Part shown: piece after piece, positions 1-6,500 of the stretch | Position numbering within the stretch: the stretch's first letter is position 1 | How the letters are laid out: every line of letters begins with the position of its first letter | Assembly: GCA_025351545.1 (NCBI GenBank) | Contig: JANXVQ010000476.1 | Coordinates: 1 to 7,040 of the forward strand | DNA: 7,040 nucleotides | Direction: 5' to 3' | From: Spirosoma sp. | Lineage (GTDB): Bacteria > Bacteroidota > Bacteroidia > Cytophagales > Spirosomataceae | The notes under the pieces: generated by a model | Seen by the model: only the letters and a program-made list of their open reading frames with translations | Told to the model about the DNA's origin: nothing | The model's database searches: none | Translations under genes and position numbers: made by a program

Positions 1-1
1 G

Positions 2-36
2 TGGCCTTACGGCCAAACGGAATACTATTCCGTTTT
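2..36 (+). terminator. Two adjacent hairpins just upstream of pssA
   Basis: Two inverted repeats lie side by side. The first is TGGCC-TTAC-GGCCA at 2-15 (5-bp stem, 4-nt loop). The second is AAACGGAAT-ACT-ATTCCGTTT at 15-35 (perfect 9-bp stem, 3-nt loop), ending in a run of four T. This is the shape of an intrinsic terminator for a gene to the left of the window. It ends only 7 nt before the pssA ATG, so if it is transcribed with pssA it could instead act as a leader structure limiting ribosome access. The upstream gene cannot be seen, so the role is an inference; the inverted repeats are directly visible. Confidence 0.5.
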
Positions 37-42
37 ACGTAT

Positions 43-729
43 ATGAAACTACTCAAACACATTCCCAACGCCATGACCTGCGGCAATTTGCTGTGTGGCT
101 GTATAGGTATAGTGATGACCCTGCGCGGTCATCTGGATATAGCTGCCTGGTTGATTGGCCTGGCGGCTGTTCTTGATTTTGGCGACGGGTTTGTGGCCCG
201 ACTGGTAAACGTTTCGGGGCCATTCGGCAAAGAACTGGATTCATTAGCCGATGTCGTAACGTTTGGCGTATTACCCGCTACTATCGTTTTCCAGCTTTGC
301 TGGTTTCAGGAGTTAGGTTCGATTTCATACGGGGCATTTTTGATTGCAGTTTTGTCGGCCTTACGGCTGGCTAACTTCAACATCGACACACGGCAATCTG
401 AATCATTTATCGGTTTGCCCGTTCCGGCCAACGCGATGCTTATTGCGTCTTTTCCACTTATGGAGCACTATCAGCCGCAGTACGATGCTATTTGGAAGAA
501 CGACATAGCACTGGGAATGATGATCGCATTTTCGTTTATGCTCGTATCTGAATTACCACTCTTCGCCCTCAAATTCAAATCGTTCAAATGGGCCGACAAC
601 CGGATTAAATTCAGTTTTCTGATAGCTTCCGTGTTGCTCTTGCTATTTTTGCACTTTGCAGCCATTCCATTAATTATTCTGCTTTACATTCTTGTTTCAC
701 TTTTTCCTAAAGAGCGAAAGGTCGAGTGA
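43..729 (+). CDS. pssA: CDP-diacylglycerol-serine O-phosphatidyltransferase (phosphatidylserine synthase)
   Basis: An integral membrane enzyme that transfers a phosphatidyl group from CDP-diacylglycerol to L-serine, giving phosphatidylserine, the precursor of phosphatidylethanolamine. The 228-residue protein carries the complete CDP-alcohol phosphatidyltransferase signature D-x2-D-G-x2-A-R-x8-G-x3-D-x3-D. The key residues are D45, D48, G49, A52, R53, G62, D66 and D70; the aspartates bind metal and substrate. The N-terminus (KHIPNAMTCGNLLCGC) and the later RLANFN and FIGLPVPANA blocks (about 108-131) are typical of the PssA branch rather than PgsA. Several hydrophobic segments follow, notably about 10-27, 31-44, 76-106, 150-170 and 195-222. 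The frame is open from a GTG at position 1, but those 14 extra codons would translate a hairpin. The ATG at 43 matches the usual family N-terminus and is preferred. No Shine-Dalgarno sequence is visible. Confidence 0.93.
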   Translation: MKLLKHIPNAMTCGNLLCGCIGIVMTLRGHLDIAAWLIGLAAVLDFGDGFVARLVNVSGPFGKELDSLADVVTFGVLPATIVFQLCWFQELGSISYGAFLIAVLSALRLANFNIDTRQSESFIGLPVPANAMLIASFPLMEHYQPQYDAIWKNDIALGMMIAFSFMLVSELPLFALKFKSFKWADNRIKFSFLIASVLLLLFLHFAAIPLIILLYILVSLFPKERKVE

Positions 730-803
730 GCAAAATCGGGCCGTTACTGTACAATAAAGCTCGAGCTAACACTCACTCTATCATTTATTTAACTCATTCA
801 GTA

Positions 804-1055
804 ATGAAATACATCGCCGAAATCAACATCATGACCCGTTCTGAAATTTTAGATCCTCAGGGCAAAGCTGTTAAACTGGGTCTCCATAATCTCAAGATGG
901 ATAGTATCGATAACGTCCGCATTGGCAAGCATATTCGTCTCGAAGTCGATGCAGCAACAGAAGATCAAGCCCGCGCAACAGTAGACACGGCCTGCCGCCA
1001 GTTATTGGCCAATTTGATTATGGAAGAGTATTCATTTGAGTTACACCCGGCCTAA
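804..1055 (+). CDS. purS: Phosphoribosylformylglycinamidine synthase subunit PurS
   Basis: The small subunit of the three-part FGAM synthetase (PurS-PurQ-PurL). It carries out the fourth step of purine synthesis, turning FGAR, glutamine and ATP into FGAM in the cytoplasm. PurS bridges the glutaminase PurQ and the synthetase PurL and has no active site of its own. The 83-residue product has the family length. It shows the N-terminal strand KYIAEINIM, the signature ILDPQGKAVKLGL (15-27), VRIGKHIRLEV (38-48) and a helical C-terminal half ending NLIMEEYSFEL. The frame is open from a GTG at 726 overlapping the pssA stop, but those 26 extra residues match nothing in PurS, so the ATG at 804 is chosen. 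It lies 74 nt after pssA on the same strand and may share its transcript. purQ and purL are not in the window. Confidence 0.92.
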   Translation: MKYIAEINIMTRSEILDPQGKAVKLGLHNLKMDSIDNVRIGKHIRLEVDAATEDQARATVDTACRQLLANLIMEEYSFELHPA

Positions 1056-1119
1056 CCATTAGCCTTGTCTTTTCTCCACCACTAATAGCACAACTATTTC
1101 TTTGGACCCAATACTCACC

Positions 1120-1150
1120 ACAAAAAGTGCTATTTTTGTAGGCTATTTTG
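1120..1150 (+). promoter_or_regulatory. Possible promoter -7 region of the fabH-like gene
   Basis: TATTTTTG at 1131-1138 fits the Bacteroidota -7 consensus TAnnTTTG and lies 22 nt before the ATG at 1161, implying a very short leader. No TTTG sits at the expected distance upstream; the nearest, at 1101-1104, leaves a 26-nt spacer, which is too long. The box overlaps a 7-bp inverted repeat (ACAAAAA at 1120-1126, TTTTTGT at 1133-1139). It is followed by a near-copy, GCTATTTTG, at 1142-1150. The rest of the 105-bp gap after purS shows no convincing terminator. Low confidence. Confidence 0.3.
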
Positions 1151-1160
1151 CTATTAACAA

Positions 1161-2168
1161 ATGAATACAGTTTACTCAAGTATTAAAGGCTTAGGCTTTT
1201 ACGTGCCAGACAATATTGTCACGAACGATGACTTAACACAATATATGGATACCTCCGACGCCTGGATTCAGGAGCGGACGGGCATTAAACAACGTCGGTA
1301 TTTTACGTATGGTAAAGATACTAATGCCAGCATGGGCGCAGCAGCTTCGCGTATGGCCCTCGACCGCGCCGGGCTGGAACCATCAGCGGTTGACCTCATC
1401 GTTTATGCCACAATTACACCGGATTATTACTTTCCGGGTTCGGCTTTTCTGATGCAGCGCGAGTTAGGATTAGAAGGCATCGGAGTTATTGATATTCGTA
1501 ACCAGTGTTCCGGTTTCGTGTATGCCCTCTCCATAGCCGACCAGTTTATAAAAACAGGAATGTATAAAACCGTTCTGGTGGTTGGTTCAGAGATTCAGTC
1601 GTCGTTTCTGAATAAAAGTAACGAAGGCCGCGGGGTTGCCGTCATTTTTGGCGACGGGGCGGGAGCGGCTGTTCTACAGGCTACTACCGATCCGGAACAC
1701 CGTATTTTATCGACGCACCTTCATGCCGATGGACGCTATGCCGAAGATTTGTATGTACGTGATCCCGGCAGCAGCCGCGAAGGCCAGTGGATTTCGGAAG
1801 CAACCCTAGCCGACGGTCAGTATAATGTAACGATGAACGGCAATACGGTTTTCAAACATGCCGTCGTGCGGTTTATGGAGGTTATTAATGAAAGTTTGAC
1901 GGCTAATGGTTACCAGCCCGAGGATCTTTCACTGTTGGTGCCGCATCAGGCAAACATCCGCATTTCGGGCTACGTGCAGCAACAAATGAATTTGCCTGAC
2001 GAGAAGGTGTTCAATAATATTCAACAGTATGGCAATACCACGGCGGCTTCTATTCCCATTGCGCTTACCGAAGCATTTGAGCAGGGGCGAATAAAACCCG
2101 GCGATCTGGTTTGTCTGGCAGCTTTTGGGAGCGGATTTACCTGGGCATCAGCCCTCATTAAATGGTAA
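1161..2168 (+). CDS. 3-oxoacyl-ACP synthase III family protein (FabH-like, KAS III)
   Basis: A thiolase-fold condensing enzyme. Classical FabH joins acetyl-CoA (or another acyl-CoA) to malonyl-ACP to start fatty acid synthesis in the cytoplasm. At 335 residues it has full family length. The catalytic triad is intact: C116 (in NQCSGF), H262 (in PHQANIRI) and N292 (in YGNTTAAS). Also present are W35 and the ERTGI block (38-42) of the CoA-binding entrance, GDGAGAAVL (164-172) and the C-terminal AFGSGFTWASALIKW. The ATG at 1161 gives a normal KAS III N-terminus. The active-site context RNQCSGFVYA differs from the AACSGF context I associate with housekeeping FabH. It resembles a second Bacteroidota KAS III subfamily, so this may be a paralogue with another acyl primer rather than the main initiator; fabH is therefore not assigned as the symbol. 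The gene stands alone between purS and a convergent neighbour. Confidence 0.9.
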   Translation: MNTVYSSIKGLGFYVPDNIVTNDDLTQYMDTSDAWIQERTGIKQRRYFTYGKDTNASMGAAASRMALDRAGLEPSAVDLIVYATITPDYYFPGSAFLMQRELGLEGIGVIDIRNQCSGFVYALSIADQFIKTGMYKTVLVVGSEIQSSFLNKSNEGRGVAVIFGDGAGAAVLQATTDPEHRILSTHLHADGRYAEDLYVRDPGSSREGQWISEATLADGQYNVTMNGNTVFKHAVVRFMEVINESLTANGYQPEDLSLLVPHQANIRISGYVQQQMNLPDEKVFNNIQQYGNTTAASIPIALTEAFEQGRIKPGDLVCLAAFGSGFTWASALIKW

Positions 2169-2198
2169 CTATGCAGAGCTGCAATACGTTGCGGCTAC

Positions 2199-2232
2199 AA
2201 ACCTATAAGGTTTTTGAAAACCTTATAGGTTT
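2199..2232 (+). terminator. Perfect 16-bp inverted repeat between convergent genes
   Basis: The left arm AAACCTATAAGGTTTT (2199-2214) and right arm AAAACCTTATAGGTTT (2217-2232) are perfect reverse complements separated by two bases; in practice the innermost pairs would open to form the loop. It lies 30 nt after the FabH-like stop and is followed by AATTTT, so it is a good intrinsic terminator on the plus strand. On the minus strand the stem ends in TTT and then GTAGCC, so it is weaker for the convergent gene, but it may work in both directions. The AACCTATAAGG core resembles a hairpin sequence I recall as frequent in Cytophagales genomes; that point is from memory. Confidence 0.8.
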
Positions 2233-2250
2233 AATTTTAGAATTCGCAAA

Positions 2251-2622
2251 TCAATATGTTCCTATAGATAACATCACCAGTGTACAGGCTTGAATTGGCT
2301 CGACGCCCTCGGCTTGTAGCAGGCGTTCAAATTCGGGATTTTCGGCACCGGGATTAAAAATAACGCGTCTTGGCTTCAGGCTTTTAATATAGTTGTACAA
2401 CGGCGGTTGATTCTGCGGTCCAATATACATGGTCACAGTATCGATATCTTCCAGAGCTGGGTGGCCCACATGAATTGGGTGGCCTTCAATTTGTCCTTCT
2501 TTCAAGCCAAGCAATTCAATATTGTGCCCATGACGGAGCAGACTGTAGGCTGCCAGATTAGCGTAACGACCTGACTTTTCAGTTGCTCCAACGACTACTG
2601 TTTTCTTTGCGTTTGTGTTCAT
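2251..2622 (-). CDS. CoA-binding domain protein (YccU-like, CoA_binding_2 family)
   Basis: A single-domain cytoplasmic protein with a Rossmann-like CoA-binding fold, related to the N-terminal domain of acyl-CoA synthetases (ADP-forming) and succinyl-CoA synthetase alpha. Its cellular role is not established. The 123 residues show the first strand and turn VVVGATEKSGRY (9-20), the GHNIELLGLKEGQIEG segment (32-47), a YIGPQNQPPL helix start, VIFNPGAENPEF (87-98) and the C-terminal CTLVMLSIGTY (113-123), all typical of the family. There is no ligase or ATP-grasp part, so catalysis is not expected. The frame is open upstream to a TTG at 2658 (135 residues). The ATG at 2622 is preferred because the family usually begins shortly before the first strand. 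It converges on the FabH-like gene with an 82-nt gap holding the long hairpin. Confidence 0.85.
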   Translation of the reverse strand: MNTNAKKTVVVGATEKSGRYANLAAYSLLRHGHNIELLGLKEGQIEGHPIHVGHPALEDIDTVTMYIGPQNQPPLYNYIKSLKPRRVIFNPGAENPEFERLLQAEGVEPIQACTLVMLSIGTY

Positions 2623-2892
2623 AACATTGGCGCATATGTCTATTCTGTTCTTAACCAATATGGTCTCTGAGCAGTTTCAACCTGTTACGGATCTTACTTA
2701 ACAAATTTCTCTTTAACTTCAGTTTAGATGATAATTAGGTTGAGGTTACTCTCGAATTTTCTTTGAAAAATGAGTAGATCAAAAAAAACGATTAACCATT
2801 TAGGGCTATTCTTGTTAAGAACCCATTGAACTGCTTTACTTATAGTCAATAATGAGCTAGGGTAACAGTCACACATAAAATTTGCTTCGGTT
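2623..2892. other. AT-rich divergent intergenic region
   Basis: About 270 bp between the divergent CoA-binding and HNH genes, which must hold both promoters. Hand counts give about 28% G+C for 2701-2820 and 35% for 2821-2880, well below the genes around it. I find no exact TAnnTTTG box in the right place for either gene. The nearest is TAAAATTTG (2876-2884, one base too long in the spacer), only 8 nt before the HNH ATG. A reverse open frame of 77 codons (2724-2957) overlaps the HNH start and has no recognisable domain, so it is not called. Confidence 0.6.
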
Positions 2893-3489
2893 ATGAATGC
2901 CAAAGAGGGCCAAAGTTTCTGGAATGAGAAGTGGGAGGTAATTATATTTGATGGCATCGAGAATCCACCTCATTATGAGGTCTCGAACTACGGTCGGTTA
3001 CGTAGTTTTCAATCTGCATCGGCAACACGCTCGGGTGTCATTGCCAGCCAGCCACCTACCAGTAAATTTATTAAAGGCTCTGTTATTCAGGGATATCGAT
3101 CGTTAAATATTCGCTCGGGAGGAAAAACCCTGAACCGGTATGTGCATAAATTAGTAGCCGAACACTTCATTAAACACGATAACCCCGACCAGACCTTCGT
3201 TATCCATACCGACCATGAAAAGCAGAACAACTATTATCATAATCTGCAATGGGTGACGAAGGACGAAATGATTGAACACAATCGTAATAACCCTAGTCTC
3301 AAAAATCGACAGTTACCCCGCCAAACCCGTAACTATAAACTCACCGAGAGCAAAGTCAGGATCATTAAAAAATTGTTGCTTAATGACAAAAACCGGCTAA
3401 AAATGATTGCTAAACAATTTGGCATTACCCATACGCAACTCAACCGAATTCGGTCGGGTGAGAATTGGAAGCATGTTACAATTGATTAA
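2893..3489 (+). CDS. NUMOD4-HNH endonuclease with C-terminal helix-turn-helix (homing-endonuclease-like)
   Basis: A probable site-specific DNA nicking or cleaving enzyme, 198 residues. Residues about 14-39 form a NUMOD4 module (KWEVIIFDG, then HYEVSNYGRLRSF), a DNA-binding part common in homing endonucleases. Residues 82-130 form an HNH_3-type nuclease core: VHKLVAEHF (84-92), H105 and D107 in IHTDHEKQNN, then NLQWVT (117-122) and H129. The likely metal-site residues are H105, N117 and H129, assigned by pattern. The Asn that usually precedes the first His (VNHxD) is Ile104 here. Residues about 148-196 form a helix-turn-helix (MIAKQFGITHTQLNRIRSG, then NWKHV) of the kind fused to such nucleases for target recognition. 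The ATG at 2893 is the only start in the open frame. The gene lies alone between unrelated genes, not inside a visible intron. Its G+C (about 43% over 2941-3240) is modestly below the genes around it. A phage-derived or domesticated nuclease is the main alternative. Confidence 0.85.
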   Translation: MNAKEGQSFWNEKWEVIIFDGIENPPHYEVSNYGRLRSFQSASATRSGVIASQPPTSKFIKGSVIQGYRSLNIRSGGKTLNRYVHKLVAEHFIKHDNPDQTFVIHTDHEKQNNYYHNLQWVTKDEMIEHNRNNPSLKNRQLPRQTRNYKLTESKVRIIKKLLLNDKNRLKMIAKQFGITHTQLNRIRSGENWKHVTID

Positions 3490-3549
3490 GATTGTTTGAG
3501 GTCGTCGCTGTCAGGGCAATAATAATTCCCGGTTAGTTAATAATTAACT
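3490..3549. terminator. Convergent gap with weak inverted repeats
   Basis: The 47-nt gap between the HNH stop and the kinase stop holds GGGCAAT-AATA-ATTCCC (3514-3530), a 6-bp stem with one bulged C. Next to it is an odd palindrome, AGTTAATAATTAACT (3535-3549), which includes the kinase stop codon. Neither has a clear T-run after it on either strand. They could end transcription of the two converging genes, but the evidence is only the symmetry. Confidence 0.3.
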
Positions 3550-6500
3550 GACTCACCTGTTAACGAACCCGGCGCACCGGCTAAAGGAAGCGACACAAAA
3601 AACGATGTACCAACGTCGTCAGTTGTCTCAAACCAAATAGTGCCCCCGGCATGTTCAACGCCCCGCTTGGCAATGGCTAATCCCAATCCTGAACCACCCC
3701 GCTTTGTGCTGAAATTTGGCAGAAAAACCTTGCTCCTGATCGCTTCCGGAATGCCTGCCCCGTTGTCATGGATTTCAATTTGCACGGCATCAGTATTGGT
3801 ATAGAGCTTCAGATTAATGATGGGTTTTCGACCCGACGGTACCGATTGAATAGCGTTGATAAGTAAATTGGTCAGAATTCGGCCAATAAGTTGCCGGTCG
3901 CCAATGGCTATAATGGGGCCATTGGCTATTTGTCGATAGAGTGAAATTCGTTTATCATCGGCATAGAGATCGGCAGTTTTGTTAAATACGCCCGTTACCT
4001 CAAACTCTTCCCGTTTGGGTAATGGCATCTTCGCAAACTCAGAAAATGATGTGGCAATGTCGCTGAGATTATCAATTTGATCCAGAAGGGAATCAAACGT
4101 TCGCAGAATAATCCGCCGAGCGGGGTCATTTGCACCAGCCGCCGATTCGGTCGAATTTGGAAACGTTCGCTGTAGATGTTGCAGTGTTAATTTCATTGGC
4201 GTGAGCGGATTTTTTATTTCGTGTGCTACTTGCTTAGCCATTTCCCGCCAGGCCGATTGCTTTTCTGTTTGGGCTAATGCCTGTTTACTTTCTTCTAATT
4301 TGACCAGCATCCGGTTATACTCCCGGATAAGTAGCCCTATTTCATCGTCGGATTGCCAGTGCAGCGGATCATTCGGCCGTTCGAGGTTCGTTTTTCTAAT
4401 TTTTTGCGTCAACAACCGAAGTGGTTTCGTAAGAATGTGTGATGCGAAGTAAGATAAGATCAGAAAGAATAGAAATAAAGCCGTAAAGATGCTCAGTGCA
4501 GAGGCAATGACTTCAATAATTTGCCGATCGAGTTCGGGGCGGGCGTAAAAATAGGGAATGCTCAATACACCCAGCAACCGCCCGTCGTACGATTTAATGC
4601 CCGCATAAGCCGTTCGATATTGCTTGCCACCCAGCGATTCGTTTAGCAACCGCTCATTCTCCTTGTCTTCAATAATATGAATGAAAGCCTCGGGGTTAAT
4701 GTACTTAGAGAGGTAGCCGCTTTCATAAATGAGTGGGCGCGTAGAAGTATAAAGCCGCCCTTGCGTATCAAACAAATTAATGTCAATATCTGCGTCACGG
4801 GCAATTTTGCTCAATTCCTCCTCCATTGACGCTTTACTTCGTTTTTTAGCGTGTAAGTGCTCATCTAAATAGGTAAGAAAATTGGCGGCAATATTACGCG
4901 TATTACTAATGTATGTGCTTTCCTGATTGGCAATGTAGTTTGAGCTGATAACATTCACAATGATAACAATCACAAACAGCAGAGGCAGAAAAAAAGCGAT
5001 ATTCAGTAGAATCTGAATTCGGGTCGAGTAGTTAATACTGAACTGCGATAATCCATAATTAACGGCATAGCCCAGAATAACAACAATTACCGTTAGAACC
5101 AGTAGCAGATACAGAAATGAGAAGTTGGAAAATATATTTCTGAATGGATACTCGGCTGACGACACAACAACAATTCGCCCATCCTGACCACGCTGTGCAA
5201 CGTGCTGATAGCCATTGCTCGATGCGCCATCGACAAACACAGCTGAGTTGTCCAGTAACGAAAAATCAAGTTTCCGGTCATAATTATAACTGCCCGTGCT
5301 ATAGAGTAATTGATGTTGCGCTTTCCCTGATGAATGACTACCGGCACGCGTACCACTAAAAAAAGCATAACTATAGGCCTGTGTATCAGGACTTTGAATA
5401 AACTTAGTATCTACCAGTAATTCAGGATATACGCTTTTAGGTCGCTCATTACGTAATCGCATATCCAGAACTATATAGCCTAAGGTGTCTTGAGTAAGGC
5501 CTGTTTTGGGTCTAACGGCAAGCGACGTAGATCCCAACTGCCGAATAGCAACGAAGCATAAATACTGTTTCACAAATTTATTTCCAACTTCATTAACGAA
5601 GTAAACACCAGGATACTCGGTCTTATAATTAGCCTTGCGATACCGGTTTGTTAAAAATGTTAATGAAATCGCATTCGGGCTAATATCAAGTGGGCGCCCG
5701 TTTGCTTTAAACGAAAACATTTCAATGTCATATTTATCAAAATATTTATCTAAGTGCAAGCTTTTAACCCGTTGCTGAATACGCTCCCGTACCAGCAGCG
5801 TATCGGTTTGTAACACCCGGCCAATCTCGACATCTCTCCGTATAGATTCCTGAGCCTTGCTCATCAAAAACTCACCGAACTCATCATTCTCGGCCAGCAA
5901 TTGTGAGGCAAATTCCTGTTCATGAATCAATTGTTTCTTAATTTCCTGATTATAAACCACATAGGCTGTCATAACAGCACAAACAAAGGCTCCCAGAAAC
6001 AGATAAATTGACGTTTTATAACGAAATGTATAGAGCGTTTTGGTGGATTGACTTACGTATATGATCAGGAAGTAAATTCCATTGAGCAGGAATACACTCT
6101 CTACCGGCCATCCCAATATAAACCAGAGCCCACAACTGATACATGTACCGGCCAGAATCAGCAGCATCCCCAGGCCAACATGATTAATTCGGTTGTACCG
6201 CAGGAACAAACTCGCTAACAGATGCGTGACTAAGAAGTAAATAGACGAAACAGTAATAAATACCAGTAAGCAAACTATTTTCAGAAACGAAAACCGAATG
6301 TTTAATGTGATGTCGAGGGTAAATTGAGATTTTTCGTAAATATTATTGAGTTCAATGTAGCAAAGGGTAAATACGCCATAGCTAATGACGACACACCCTA
6401 ATGAAATAACTATTTTCAGCCAGTTTGGCCAATGTAGAAGAAAAATATACGTTTGCGAACGATAGTAATAACGAACCCAGTAAAAGGCCAGCGTTGCCAC

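Noticed and set aside
1..42. Extension of pssA to the GTG at position 1
   Set aside because: The 14 extra codons translate the paired hairpins and match nothing in PssA N-termini; the ATG at 43 fits the family.
53..665. Reverse open frames at 53-244 and 471-665
   Set aside because: Both are antisense to pssA, whose signature motif fixes the real frame; neither has recognisable content.
726..803. Extension of purS to the GTG overlapping the pssA stop
   Set aside because: PurS proteins are about 80-85 residues and begin at the first strand; the added 26 residues have no family match.
2623..2658. TTG start at 2658 for the CoA-binding gene
   Set aside because: It would add 12 residues before the usual family start; an ATG at 2622 is available and better placed.
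2647..2822. Inverted 9-bp pair GTTCTTAAC (2647-2655) and GTTAAGAAC (2814-2822) flanking the AT-rich gap
   Set aside because: A 9-bp match in about 270 bp is not unlikely by chance, it does not extend, and no transposase or target duplication accompanies it.
2724..2957. 77-codon reverse open frame in the AT-rich gap
   Set aside because: It overlaps the HNH gene start, lies in AT-rich sequence and shows no recognisable motif or domain.
4201..5368. Open frames on both strands inside the kinase gene (4201-4452 plus, 5093-5368 minus, 5144-5359 plus)
   Set aside because: They lie wholly within a well-supported kinase coding region in other frames and encode no recognisable protein.
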